36,565 nt of DNA, from assembly GCA_020724425.1 (NCBI GenBank), contig DYGY01000023.1, positions 1 through 36,565 of the forward strand, given 5' to 3'. Position numbers and translations under genes: made by a program. This stretch comes from Thermaerobacter marianensis. GTDB taxonomy: Bacteria > Bacillota > Sulfobacillia > DVGY01. Under the pieces are notes generated by a model. The model saw only the letters and a list, made by a program, of their open reading frames with translations. It was not told where the DNA came from and searched no databases. This document shows, in pieces, positions 7,934 to 16,701 of this stretch (its first letter is position 1; each line of letters begins with the position of its first letter).

Positions 7934-8863
7934 CTATTTCTTAGAAAGTGCATAATATACTGCTATGATAATTGAAGCTGCTTTCGCCTGAGGAGTATCT
8001 GCCCGGGAACCTAAAATTATGGGTACCTTTGAGCCCATAACAACTCCTGCCATAACACCCTGACCAAAATAGGTAATGCTCTTGCTCACTAGATTACCAA
8101 CTTCAATATTTGAAGCTAAAAGGATATCTGCCTTACCTGCCACCTGACTATCTATCCCTTTATGTCTAGCAGCCTCGCTAGAGATAGCATTATCAAAACC
8201 TAAAGGTCCATCTATGATAACATCCCCTAACTGACCTCTATCAGCCATCTTTGAAAGCAGGGCTGCATCAACAGTAGCTGACATACTCTCTTCAACAGTC
8301 TCTACAGTAGCAAGGGCAGCAACTAAAGGGGTTCTTCCCAAAATAACCCTAGCCAGATTAGCCCCATTGCGAACTATCTCTTTTTTAGCATTCAAATCTG
8401 GTTGCGGATTAATACCACCATCAGTTATAAAGAGTAATCTTTCATATCGGGGTATATCAAAAACAGCCACATGACTGAGAATACCTTTTTGCCGCAAGCC
8501 ACTCTTTAAAACACTTCTAAGGAATGGTACAGAATGAACCATTCCCTTCATAAGTATTTCTGTTTCCCCTCCCATGGCCAGATTTACGGCTGTATCCAAA
8601 GAACCATCAAGATTATCGCCGGTATCCAGGATAGTACAGCCCTCTAAAGACCAGTTCATCTCTCGAGCAAGAGCGATAATATTCCCTTTATTACCGCTAA
8701 GGTATGGCCGTATAAGTCCTTTCTCTTTAGCCCAAATAACAGCTTCCAGAACATCCTTATCCGCAGCATTGGCTACACTTAGACCCAATGGCTCTCCATC
8801 ATGTTTTATGATATCCTTAAGCATTCTGTCTAGATGGACATAACCAGTGAAATCAAGGTTCAT
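7934..8863 (-). CDS. ptb: Phosphate butyryltransferase
   Basis: 309 residues. Converts butyryl-CoA plus phosphate to butyryl-phosphate and CoA, the step before butyrate kinase. The sequence matches the Ptb/Pta family: a C-terminal domain with DVIIDGPLGFDNAIS, VAGKADILLASNIEVGNLVSK, and GVVMGSKVPIILGSRAD near the end. The length fits Ptb rather than the longer Pta enzymes. It overlaps buk by 11 nt, so they are translationally coupled. Gene order is buk then ptb, the reverse of the classical clostridial ptb-buk operon. A branched-chain acyl-CoA substrate (leucine, isoleucine or valine breakdown) is also possible. Confidence 0.92.
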   Translation of the reverse strand: MNLDFTGYVHLDRMLKDIIKHDGEPLGLSVANAADKDVLEAVIWAKEKGLIRPYLSGNKGNIIALAREMNWSLEGCTILDTGDNLDGSLDTAVNLAMGGETEILMKGMVHSVPFLRSVLKSGLRQKGILSHVAVFDIPRYERLLFITDGGINPQPDLNAKKEIVRNGANLARVILGRTPLVAALATVETVEESMSATVDAALLSKMADRGQLGDVIIDGPLGFDNAISSEAARHKGIDSQVAGKADILLASNIEVGNLVSKSITYFGQGVMAGVVMGSKVPIILGSRADTPQAKAASIIIAVYYALSKK

Positions 8864-9917
8864 ATTGCAGTGCCTCCTCTTTTCCCTCTAATACCCTTAG
8901 AGCACCTAAGGCCATAGCCAACATCTCTTTTTCACCAGGATAGATAGATACAGTTGCAATAAACTCAGTTCTCTCTTTGATCAAAGAACACAAAAGTTCT
9001 GAATAGGCCATACCACCAGTTAGGATTATCCCATCAACACTACCCTTTAACACAGTACTCATAGCCCCTATCTCCTTGGCTACCTGATAAGCCAAAGCTT
9101 CAAGAACCTCTCTGTCTTTTTTAGAACCCTCAGCAATCCTTTTTTCAATCTCAATCAAACTCTTGGTGCCTAGATAACCGTATAGTCCTGCTTTTCCCGT
9201 TAGAGCCTTAATCAAACCCTCACGAGAGTACTCTCCTGAATAGGCTAAATCAAGCAAAGGAACTAATGGCAGTGTACCACTTCTTTCTAAAGAAAAAGGC
9301 CCTTCTTCATTAGCGTTATTAACATCAACCATCTGTCCCTGCTTATGAGCCGCTACAGAAATGCCACTACCAAGATGAACCATAACTAGGTTTAGCTCTT
9401 CATAGCTAGTACCCATATCCTTCGCAAACTCCCTACCAACAGCCTTCATATTTAAAGCATGACTGAGACTTCTTCGTTCAATACCAGGCCACCCAGAGTA
9501 TCTAGCCAATGGTTCAAACTCATCAACTGCAACAGGGTCTACCACAAATGCTGGTATCTCTTCCTCAGCAATCATATAGGCAAGACTAGCACCTAGGTTT
9601 GAAGCATGTTGTCCCTGAACTCCAACCTCTAAATCATAAAGCATTCGATCATTAATTAGATATGTACCACCCTGAACAGGTTTCATCAAGCCTCCTCGAC
9701 CTACAACTGCACTTAAGTTCCACTCCTCACCTAGAAGCTCATCTAGATGGTCAGTAATTAGGCTTAAGCGATAGGGAACCTGATCCTCTAAAAACGGATA
9801 CACTGCCAGATCCTCAGGTCTATGACTGATATTTTCTTCAAAGAGAAACCCTTCTTCTTTGCTATATAGCCCCCATTTAGTACTAGTAGAGCCGGGATTA
9901 ATAACTAGAATCCTCAC
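8853..9917 (-). CDS. buk: Butyrate kinase
   Basis: 354 residues of the acetokinase/ASKHA superfamily; makes ATP and butyrate from butyryl-phosphate (reversible). The phosphate-binding loop is VINPGSTSTKWG at the N-terminus. Other family blocks are GRGGLMKPVQGGTYLIN, the active-site region RRSLSHALNMKAVGRE, the HLGSGISVAAHKQG loop, and ILTGGMAYS near the C-terminus. The start is GTG using the last base of the nfo stop (TAGTG), and the end overlaps ptb. It sits inside a tight housekeeping operon rather than next to beta-oxidation genes, so the acyl-CoA source is encoded elsewhere. Confidence 0.93.
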   Translation of the reverse strand: MRILVINPGSTSTKWGLYSKEEGFLFEENISHRPEDLAVYPFLEDQVPYRLSLITDHLDELLGEEWNLSAVVGRGGLMKPVQGGTYLINDRMLYDLEVGVQGQHASNLGASLAYMIAEEEIPAFVVDPVAVDEFEPLARYSGWPGIERRSLSHALNMKAVGREFAKDMGTSYEELNLVMVHLGSGISVAAHKQGQMVDVNNANEEGPFSLERSGTLPLVPLLDLAYSGEYSREGLIKALTGKAGLYGYLGTKSLIEIEKRIAEGSKKDREVLEALAYQVAKEIGAMSTVLKGSVDGIILTGGMAYSELLCSLIKERTEFIATVSIYPGEKEMLAMALGALRVLEGKEEALQYEP

Positions 9918-10765
9918 TAACCTTCCTCCCTTACAGCCAAGACTTTAGCAACTTCTTCACCATACTCTTCATACTTCTCAACCGGTGTCTCTAAAAAGAA
10001 GGGTAAATCTTTCAAAAGAGGATGATTAACAACATGAGAAATACCAGACATACCCACGTGCCCGTCACCGATCAAAGCATGACGATCCTTTCTTTCCCCT
10101 AACCCAAACTTTGAATCATTGAGATGGATAGCCCTTAAATATTCTAGACCAACAAGCTCAGCAAACTCCTCTAGAGTTTTATCTAAAGCCTCCTTGGTTC
10201 TGATATCATAACCAGCAGCAAAGATATGACAGGTATCAAGACATACCCCTATTCTCTCCGGATTACCCAAAAGGTCAATTATCTCTTTTAGATGCTTAAA
10301 GTCTCCCCCAATTTCTGAGCCCTGACCAGCCATGGTCTCAAAAAGAACCCAGGTATTACGATTAGGAAGTCTATTAAGAACCATATCTGTTGCCCTAACA
10401 ATTCTGTCAATCCCCTTATCAGTACCTTCACCTAAATGGCTTCCAGGATGAGTGACAAGCCAGGGTGAGCCAATAGCTTCTGCCCTCTCCAAGTCCTCAA
10501 AAAGAACCTTTTGGGCAAATTCCCAAAGACCCTCCTTAGGAGTAGCTAGATTAACGGTATAAGGGATATGGACCATACCACCATCAAGACTAGATTGCTG
10601 CTTTAACTCATGCCACTCTCTTAACTCAACATCACCAATATCTCTTCTAGAGCCACCCCGAGGATTTCTCGCAAAATACTGAAAAGTATTCGCTGAAATC
10701 CTCTCGGCCATCTTAATAGTCTGTGGTAACCCTTTACTAATACTTAGATGTGCACCAATATGCAT
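9917..10765 (-). CDS. nfo: Endonuclease IV (AP endonuclease)
   Basis: 282 residues; cuts 5' to abasic sites in base excision repair with a trinuclear zinc centre in a TIM barrel. The zinc ligands can be placed by motif: H in VHIPYTVNLA, H in WLVTHPGSHLG, E in VLFETMAGQGSE, D and H in VCLDTCHIFAAGYD, H in AIHLNDSK, D and H in KDRHALIGDGHVG, and E in FFLETPVEKY. It overlaps moaX (TGATG) at its start and buk (TAGTG) at its end by one base each, so translation of the three is coupled. Confidence 0.96.
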   Translation of the reverse strand: MHIGAHLSISKGLPQTIKMAERISANTFQYFARNPRGGSRRDIGDVELREWHELKQQSSLDGGMVHIPYTVNLATPKEGLWEFAQKVLFEDLERAEAIGSPWLVTHPGSHLGEGTDKGIDRIVRATDMVLNRLPNRNTWVLFETMAGQGSEIGGDFKHLKEIIDLLGNPERIGVCLDTCHIFAAGYDIRTKEALDKTLEEFAELVGLEYLRAIHLNDSKFGLGERKDRHALIGDGHVGMSGISHVVNHPLLKDLPFFLETPVEKYEEYGEEVAKVLAVREEG

Positions 10766-11439
10766 CAGCTATTCTCTCCCTCAGAACCTACCCAGTGTTC
10801 TCCATCTTCATAAACTTCTTTTTTCCAAACAGGTACAATTTCCTTTAGTCTTTCAATAGCGTACCTGCCTGCTTCAAAAGACTCGGGTCTATGTGGTGTA
10901 GCTACCGCAATTACCACACTTATATCAGAAATATCAAGCTTACCAACTCTATGACTGATAGCAATCCTAGCTTCAGGCCACCTTTCCTTAACCTCATCTC
11001 CAATTTGAGCTAAGGTAGCTTCAGCCATCTCTTTATATGCCTCATACTCTAAGTGTGCTGTCCTCTTTCCTTTAGTGAACTCTCTAACAATACCGGAAAA
11101 AGTCACTACTGCTCCAGCCCTGTTGTTAATAACCTTGTTAGTAACAACTTCAACACTTAAAGGCTCCTCAGTTACCTCAAAGAAACCTACCTCACTACCC
11201 CCACTTACAGGAGGTATGAAAGCCACCTCATCACCATCTTTTAGGGTAACCTCGTTCTGTGCATAGGTCTTATTAACTGAAGCCGCACATTGAGATATCA
11301 CAGCCTTCAATTTAGGATACTCCCTAACCACTATCTCCCTTAATTGTGCAATAGTAGTTTCTGGTGGCACATCCATTTCTACCGTTCTTGTTTGTGTCTT
11401 TTCAGCTAAAATAGCGAAAAACTTTAGTTTGATAATCAT
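10765..11439 (-). CDS. MoaD-MoaE fusion: both parts of molybdopterin synthase in one protein (MoaX-like)
   Basis: Predicted 224 residues. Residues 1-81 are a MoaD/ubiquitin-fold sulfur carrier ending in VSGG (Gly80-Gly81), the tail that is adenylated and thiocarboxylated in MoaD. Residues from about 90 are MoaE, with VVTFSGIVREFTKG, SHRVGKLDISD, VATPHRPESFEAG and PVWKKEVYEDGEHWV, the catalytic lysine lying in WKKE. Together they convert cPMP to molybdopterin. Because the Gly-Gly tail is internal (VSGG-SEVG), the chain must be cut to act; mycobacterial MoaX is known to be cleaved at this kind of junction. The ATG at 11439 has GGAGGG 9-10 nt upstream; a longer frame lacks one. First gene of the operon; no other moa gene is in the window. 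Confidence 0.88.
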   Translation of the reverse strand: MIIKLKFFAILAEKTQTRTVEMDVPPETTIAQLREIVVREYPKLKAVISQCAASVNKTYAQNEVTLKDGDEVAFIPPVSGGSEVGFFEVTEEPLSVEVVTNKVINNRAGAVVTFSGIVREFTKGKRTAHLEYEAYKEMAEATLAQIGDEVKERWPEARIAISHRVGKLDISDISVVIAVATPHRPESFEAGRYAIERLKEIVPVWKKEVYEDGEHWVGSEGENS

Positions 11440-11615
11440 AACTCTTTTCCCTCCACTATCCATTAATACCTAGAAAACCCCATAAGACCGCCATTTGGCA
11501 ACGTTCTCAGATTGATTTTTATGATATTCTTGCAAAAAGGATTTGATGCTCCAAAAGCTACCCACACGTAGATACTACCAAACCAAGGTAGAAACAACAA
11601 TCAGGAGGTGTTTTT

Positions 11616-12482
11616 TTGTTTAACAAAAAGAACACTATGTATTCTTTCTTTTTTAAAGGGCTTCTAACCTTCTTAATTGCTACAGGACTTGTTCTAATAC
11701 CACTATCAGAACAACCAAAGGTAGAAGCATCCACATTAGGAGAAAGAGCAGCAAGACTCGCTTTAGATCAAGTAGGGCAGCCATACAGATATGGGGGCAT
11801 ATCACCGAGTACAGGTTTTGCTACTGGTGGTCTAGTATACTACGTATACTCTCAAAACGGCGTAGAACTACCAAAAACCATGACCGCTCAATCAAGAGTT
11901 GGGGAATTTGTTTCTAAATCGAATTTAAGACCGGGAGATTTAGTTTTCTTTCGTAGTCCAACTAATTCTTCAGTTTCCCACGTTGGAATTTATGTGGGTA
12001 GCGGGAAATTTGTGGCTTCAGCACCACAAACAAATGGAGTTGTCATCCGTTCACTCTCAACTAGCTACTACTCAGAAAACTACTTAGGTGCAAGAAGAGT
12101 GACGGCTACAACAAAAGGTGAACAAATAGTTGAGACAGCAGAAAAGTACCTAGGAACACCATATCGATTTGGAGCCACAGGACCAAACTCCTTTGACTGT
12201 TCAGGCCTAGTTCAAAGAGTCTATGCCGAAAACGGCATCAGACTCCCAAGGACCGCTGCCTCACAATCAACAGTTGGTACCTTGGTAGCACCAAGTCAAC
12301 TCAAAGCTGGAGACCTAATATTCTTTAAGGATACCTACAAACCAGGCATCTCTCATGTCGGTATCTATGATGGGAACGGCCAGATAATCCATGCTTGGCC
12401 AAACCGAGGCGTTATCACCACAAGCATCAACAACTCATATCTTCGTGCTCATTATGCCGGCATAAAACGCATAGTTCATTAG
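11616..12482 (+). CDS. Secreted NlpC/P60 cell-wall hydrolase with a degenerate first domain
   Basis: 288 residues. A TTG start is used: AGGAGG ends 7 nt before it and the first ATG is 21 nt further. A hydrophobic segment (about 11-31) ending in VEAS looks like a signal peptide. Two NlpC/P60 domains follow. The second (about 168-288) has the full Cys-His-His set: C195 in FDCSGLV, H247 in SHVGIYDG, H259 in IIHAWPN, so it should cut gamma-D-Glu-diamino acid bonds in peptidoglycan. The first (about 40-160) has FATGGLV in place of FDCSGLV (T70 replaces Cys) and VASAP in place of IHAWP, keeping only H122. It is probably a non-catalytic copy for binding or regulation. It is divergent from moaX and convergent with phoU. 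Confidence 0.9.
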   Translation: MFNKKNTMYSFFFKGLLTFLIATGLVLIPLSEQPKVEASTLGERAARLALDQVGQPYRYGGISPSTGFATGGLVYYVYSQNGVELPKTMTAQSRVGEFVSKSNLRPGDLVFFRSPTNSSVSHVGIYVGSGKFVASAPQTNGVVIRSLSTSYYSENYLGARRVTATTKGEQIVETAEKYLGTPYRFGATGPNSFDCSGLVQRVYAENGIRLPRTAASQSTVGTLVAPSQLKAGDLIFFKDTYKPGISHVGIYDGNGQIIHAWPNRGVITTSINNSYLRAHYAGIKRIVH

Positions 12483-12487
12483 AAGAA

Positions 12488-12509
12488 AGGCCCTGCCATG
12501 GTAGGGCCT
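12488..12509. terminator. Hairpin between convergent NlpC/P60 and phoU genes
   Basis: AGGCCCTgcc and ggtAGGGCCT form a GC-rich stem of about 7-9 bp with a very small loop, 5 nt after the NlpC/P60 stop. The plus-strand tail is CTTCAG (weak); the minus-strand tail is TTCTTCT. It may end the pst-phoU transcript and, weakly, the hydrolase transcript. Confidence 0.5.
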
Positions 12510-12537
12510 CTTCAGCATATTATTCAGCAATTAGGAA

Positions 12538-12561
12538 CAGGCAGACGCTTCCATCTGCCTG
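12538..12561. other. Second hairpin between convergent genes
   Basis: CAGGCAGA (12538-12545) pairs with TCTGCCTG (12554-12561), an 8-bp perfect stem with an 8-nt loop, in the 108-bp gap after phoU. It lacks a T-run on either side, so it is not a standard terminator; it may protect or stall transcripts. Confidence 0.4.
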
Positions 12562-12590
12562 AACAGTTTCTGCACACCCCAGTGTACACC

Positions 12591-13253
12591 TTAATCATTT
12601 AATTCTACCCGTTCACCTGTAACCATATAGATAATCCATTCACCAAGATTGGTAGCATGATCCCCGACTCTCTCTAAATAGGCGGCCACAAAAAGGAGAT
12701 AGGTAGCTTGATTAATAGTAGAAGGATCCTGCATCATATATGTCAATAACTCTCTAAAAATCTGCTTATACAGGTGATCTACCTCATCATCAAGCTTAAT
12801 CATATCTCGAGCTGTCTGTGCATCCTGACTAACATAAGCATCAAGAGCGGTATGAACCATCTTCTGTACCAGTTCTGCCATTCTGGGGATATCAATGAGT
12901 GGTTTGATAAATGGTTGACCCTGTAACCTGATAGTTGTTTTAGCGATATCAGTGGCATGATCAGCCATTCTCTCAAGATCAGTAATGATTTTAAGAGCAG
13001 TCCCAATAATACGCAGATCAACAGCCATCGGTTGTTGCAAAGCCAAAAGCTTTAGGCATTTTTGTTCTACCTCTAGCTCCATTTCATCAATAATGTCATC
13101 CTGATCGATAACTCTCTGAGCTAAATCCAAATCCCTCTCTTTAAGGGCAGTAACAGCATTACTAATAGCTTCTTCAACAAGAGTACCCATCTTTAATATT
13201 TCTTCCTGCAACTCATCTAGCTCCTGATGGTAGGATTTACGCGTCTCTGTCAT
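12591..13253 (-). CDS. phoU: Phosphate transport regulator PhoU
   Basis: 220 residues, all-helical, with two PhoU domains of about 90-100 residues. The first contains QRVIDQDDIIDEMELEVEQKCLKLLALQQPMA and the second repeats the pattern with ARDMIKLDDEVDHLYKQIF; the E/DxxxD motifs bind metal. PhoU links PstSCAB flux to the PhoR kinase and restrains phosphate uptake. AAGGAGG precedes the ATG. It is the last gene of the pst operon, 27 nt after pstB, its normal place. Confidence 0.95.
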   Translation of the reverse strand: MTETRKSYHQELDELQEEILKMGTLVEEAISNAVTALKERDLDLAQRVIDQDDIIDEMELEVEQKCLKLLALQQPMAVDLRIIGTALKIITDLERMADHATDIAKTTIRLQGQPFIKPLIDIPRMAELVQKMVHTALDAYVSQDAQTARDMIKLDDEVDHLYKQIFRELLTYMMQDPSTINQATYLLFVAAYLERVGDHATNLGEWIIYMVTGERVELND

Positions 13254-13280
13254 AGCAACAATCCTCCTTTCTCTTAAGAA

Positions 13281-14042
13281 TTAACCAAAACGACCAGTAA
13301 TATAATCCTCTGTCCTCTTATCCTGTGGGTTAGTAAATATCTTACTAGTTTCATCAAATTCTATCAACTCTCCACTTAAGAAGAAAGCCGTCTTATCAGA
13401 TACACGAGCTGCCTGTTGCATATTATGAGTAACAATAACAATAGTGTAATCCTTCTTCAATTCATCAATAAGGTCCTCTACCTTGGCAGTAGAGATAGGG
13501 TCTAGAGCACTAGCAGGCTCATCCATCAAAAGGACTTCTGGCTGAATAGCCAACGCTCTGGCAATACAAAGCCTTTGCTGCTGACCACCAGACAAGTCTA
13601 GAGCAAAATCGTTTAATCTATCCTTAACTTCACCCCATAGAGCTGCCTCTGTTAGACTCTTCTCAACAATCTCTTCTAAGTCTGCTTTTCTGTTGTTCCC
13701 ATGTCTACGGGGACCATAAGCAACATTTTCAAAAATACTCTTTGGGAAAGGATTAGGTCTTTGAAATACCATCCCAACCCTTGTTCTAATCTCAACAACA
13801 TCAGCTTTAGGATCGTAAATGTCCTGGCCATCCACCAGAACATTCCCCTCTATTCTAGCCCCCGGTATCAAATCATTCATCCTATTGATAGTTCTCAAGA
13901 ATGTTGACTTCCCACAACCGGAAGGGCCAATCAAAGCAGTTGCCTTTTTCTCTGGTATCAGTATAGATATGTTTTTAACAGCAGGGTCATTCCCGTAATA
14001 TACACTTAGATTCTTAACATCAATCTTATCTGCTCGGCTCAT
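13281..14042 (-). CDS. pstB: Phosphate ABC transporter ATPase PstB
   Basis: 253 residues; ATPase that powers phosphate import through PstC-PstA. The Walker A motif is GPSGCGKST, the Q-loop region [13 protein letters not shown] (a PstB hallmark), the signature LSGGQQQR, Walker [12 protein letters not shown], and the switch His in [14 protein letters not shown] precedes the ATG, which overlaps the pstA stop (TAATG), giving translational coupling. Confidence 0.97.
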   Translation of the reverse strand: MSRADKIDVKNLSVYYGNDPAVKNISILIPEKKATALIGPSGCGKSTFLRTINRMNDLIPGARIEGNVLVDGQDIYDPKADVVEIRTRVGMVFQRPNPFPKSIFENVAYGPRRHGNNRKADLEEIVEKSLTEAALWGEVKDRLNDFALDLSGGQQQRLCIARALAIQPEVLLMDEPASALDPISTAKVEDLIDELKKDYTIVIVTHNMQQAARVSDKTAFFLSGELIEFDETSKIFTNPQDKRTEDYITGRFG

Positions 14043-14884
14043 TAGTAGCTTCTCCTCCTTGTCCTTGTCCTAATTAATACAGCCACTAGATTTAACCCAA
14101 CAACCAGGGTTAACAGAACTAAAGCGGTACCAAACTTGGTTTCCTCAGGTACATTTGGAACCTCAGTAACCAGAATATATAGATGATATGGCAAAGCCAT
14201 CGCTTGATCAAAAATAGACTTGGGTATACTGGGTAGATAGAAGGCAGCCACCGTGAAAAGAATCGGTGCTGTTTCACCAGCAGCTCTACCAATACCCAAA
14301 ATAGTTCCCGTAATAATTCCGGGGGTAGCACTTGGCAACACAGCATTACGTACCGTTTGCCATTTAGTTGCTCCAAGTGCAAGTGATGCCTCTCGATATG
14401 AATTAGGCACAGACTTTAATGCTTCTTCAGTCGTGGTAATAATGACCGGGAGGATCATAATGGCCAGTGTCAAAGATCCAGCTATCAGACTCCTACCAAA
14501 ACCTAAGACTATAACAAAGAATCCTAAACCAAACAAACCATAAACCACTGAAGGCACACCAGCAAGGTTAACAATAGCTAGATGAACCAACCGCCGCATC
14601 CTACTAGTGCCAGCATACTCATTAAGATAAATGGCCGCTCCAACACCCAAAGGTAAAGCAATAGCAATTGTACCCAAAACCAGGTACAAAGTACCCATTA
14701 TAGCAGGGTAAATACCACCCTCAGTCATCATATTCCTTGGGGGTTCGGTAAGAAATGACCAGTTAATTGCCGGCAAACCTTTAATTACTATATAAACGAT
14801 AATGCCCACTGTAGGTATTAAGACCATGACACTAGCAATAGTCAATAACTGAAAAGCCAATTTCTCTTTAGCTGCTTTAGTCAT
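14042..14884 (-). CDS. pstA: Phosphate ABC transporter permease PstA
   Basis: 280 residues with about six hydrophobic helices. The ABC permease EAA loop appears as [17 protein letters not shown], followed by [12 protein letters not shown], the contact with PstB. The N-terminal segment [19 protein letters not shown] is typical of PstA, where a conserved region precedes the core. It starts 5 nt after pstC and overlaps pstB by one base. Confidence 0.95.
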   Translation of the reverse strand: MTKAAKEKLAFQLLTIASVMVLIPTVGIIVYIVIKGLPAINWSFLTEPPRNMMTEGGIYPAIMGTLYLVLGTIAIALPLGVGAAIYLNEYAGTSRMRRLVHLAIVNLAGVPSVVYGLFGLGFFVIVLGFGRSLIAGSLTLAIMILPVIITTTEEALKSVPNSYREASLALGATKWQTVRNAVLPSATPGIITGTILGIGRAAGETAPILFTVAAFYLPSIPKSIFDQAMALPYHLYILVTEVPNVPEETKFGTALVLLTLVVGLNLVAVLIRTRTRRRSY

Positions 14885-14889
14885 TTCCC

Positions 14890-15756
14890 TTACCCCCTTT
14901 GCCTCTGTACAAAATAGTCTGCCGTAAAGTTAATTGCAAAAGTAATTGTAAATAGTACAAGACCTATACCAAACAGGGAGTAATAATGGGTCGAACCATG
15001 AACCGTTTCACCCATCTCAGCAGCAATAGTCGCTGTCATAGTACGACCTGATTCAAAGATAGACCCAGGAATAATTGGAGCATTCCCAGTAACCATCAAT
15101 ACGGTCATCGTCTCACCAATAACCCGTCCCATACCCAGCATGATAGCAGCTATAAGGCCTGACTTGGCTGCAGGTAAGATTACATGAACAATAGTTTCCC
15201 AGGAACTTGCCCCTAAAGCTAAGGATGCTTCCTTATATGAACCGGGAACAGCATGCAAAGCATCTTCAGCAATACTGACAATAGTAGGCAAAGCCATTAA
15301 GGCAAGAATCAAACCCCCTGTAAACAAAGTAAATCCAGAAGAAATATTGAAGAAACTCTTAACAGCAGGAGCAATAACCGTAATTCCAATAAAACCATAA
15401 ACAACAGAAGGAATCGCCGCTAACAACTCAACAGTAGGCTTTAAGATCTCCTTAGTCCTGCTTGAAGCTATCTCACCAAGATAAATAGCTAAAGCCAGAC
15501 CAAAAGGAACAGCAATAGTCAAAGCCACAAGAGTCACAGCAAAAGAACCAACAAGCAAAGGTAAAATCCCAAAGGAAGCTGGCTTAGAAGTAGGTAACCA
15601 GGTATCACCTGTCAGAAAATCCTTCAAACTAACAACAGAGAAAAACTGTAAGCCATCCTTAAGCAGGAACAGAAAAATCATAGCCAGAACAACAATCGAA
15701 CTAATACCTAAAACCAACAAGATCTTCTCTATAATCCAATCCTTATAATTCTTCAT
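14890..15756 (-). CDS. pstC: Phosphate ABC transporter permease PstC
   Basis: Predicted 288 residues with about six transmembrane helices. The EAA loop is [18 protein letters not shown], followed by ILPAAKSGLIAAIMLGMGRVIGET, a PstC-type block with the conserved arginine and glutamate of the phosphate path. The ATG at 15756 is used: GGGAGG lies about 11 nt upstream, whereas a GTG three codons earlier overlaps the ribosome site. Partner of PstA. It follows pstS by 16 nt, so the frameshifted pstS lies directly upstream in the transcript. Confidence 0.95.
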   Translation of the reverse strand: MKNYKDWIIEKILLVLGISSIVVLAMIFLFLLKDGLQFFSVVSLKDFLTGDTWLPTSKPASFGILPLLVGSFAVTLVALTIAVPFGLALAIYLGEIASSRTKEILKPTVELLAAIPSVVYGFIGITVIAPAVKSFFNISSGFTLFTGGLILALMALPTIVSIAEDALHAVPGSYKEASLALGASSWETIVHVILPAAKSGLIAAIMLGMGRVIGETMTVLMVTGNAPIIPGSIFESGRTMTATIAAEMGETVHGSTHYYSLFGIGLVLFTITFAINFTADYFVQRQRG

Positions 15757-15772
15757 AAGATTCACTCCCTCC

Positions 15773-16602
15773 CTATTGACCTCTTAAGAATCCAACCTTC
15801 TCAACAATATCTTGTCCTGCTTCACTTAAGATAAAGTCCAAGAACCGTTGGGCATCACCACTGATTTCTCCTGCAGTCACCATATAAAGAGGTCTAGAGA
15901 TAGGATATACACCTGAAAGTGCATTCTCCTCAGTTGCCTCAACAATAACTCCATCTATTTCAACATCTAAGACCTTAACTGATTCATTGGCATAACCCAT
16001 CCCAATATACCCTATAGCAGTTTTATCCTGAGCTACCCTATCAACAATAGATTGAGTGGAGGGCATCCTTCCCGAATCAGGCCGATACTCTTCATCATCC
16101 ATCACAAATTCCTTAAAAAAAAACATAAGTACCCGAACTGCTTTCCCTAGCGAGAACGATGATTTCTTCATCGTTACCACCAACATCTTTCCAGTTGGTC
16201 ACCTTACCTGTAAAAATATCCTTGATTTCTTCCATACTTAGATGATCTACAGGATTATCAGGGTGAACAATCAATGAAAGACCATCTCTAGCAATAACAT
16301 ATTCATGCATTTCAAAGGCCCTTTTCTCTGGCTTTTTCTCTTTCTTCTTCTTTTACATCTCGTGAAGCCTGGACTAACTCAGCATCCCCATTAAGAAGTG
16401 AAGCAATTCCTGTTCCAGATCCTCCTCCTGTAATAGAAATGCGGACATCTGGATTCTGATCCATAAAGGCTTCAGCCAGACCCATGCCCAAATTAACCAT
16501 GGTATCAGAACCCTTAATCTGGACAATCTCGGATTTGCTCATACATCCCCCCGTTAGCAGTAAGACACCTGCTAATAGCACAAGCAACAGCTTCTTACGC
16601 AT
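15773..16602 (-). pseudogene. pstS: Phosphate-binding lipoprotein PstS, broken by two frameshifts
   Basis: Three consecutive frames together make one normal PstS of 275 residues. Part 1 (from 16602) has GGAGGAGGG upstream, a signal ending in LLTGGC (lipobox), then KGSDTMVNLG and ITGGGSGTG, the phosphate loop. It stops after AREKGL; the next frame continues FEMHEYVIARDG, VHPDNPV, IFTGKVTNWKDVGG, and ESSSGTYVFF, then stops. The third frame resumes KEFVMDDEEYRP and runs through IGYIGMGYA to FLDFILSEAGQ. Removing one base in the GGCCC run (16317-16321) and one from the A9 run (16115-16123; T9 in the mRNA) restores an exact 276-codon frame. Either a decayed gene or homopolymer sequence errors. PstSCAB import would fail without a functional binding protein unless another is encoded elsewhere. 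Confidence 0.9.
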
Positions 16603-16682
16603 CAAAAAACCCTCCTCCAATATCCTTAGCTACTTCCCCAGAGATAGGATAACAAAGAAGGGTTACTCTTACATTGATTTAT

Positions 16683-16699
16683 TGTTAAGATTGTGTTAA
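16683..16699 (-). promoter_or_regulatory. Pho box: PhoP operator upstream of pstS
   Basis: On the minus strand TTAACA-CAATC-TTAACA: two perfect TTAACA hexamers with 5 nt between them (11-nt period), the PhoP-binding pattern known from Bacillus. A third weak hexamer, TCAATG, follows at the same period. It begins 2 nt after the phoR stop and about 80 nt before the pstS start, so it should control pstSCAB-phoU separately from phoPR. Confidence 0.8.
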
Positions 16700-16701
16700 G
16701 A

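Noticed and set aside
11464-11615. c-di-AMP (ydaO) riboswitch before the NlpC/P60 gene
   Set aside because: Such genes often have one, but this gap is only about 150 nt and none of the conserved blocks were found.
16113-16620. Three separate small proteins in the pstS region
   Set aside because: They are consecutive pieces of a single PstS: motifs, order and total length match after two single-base corrections.
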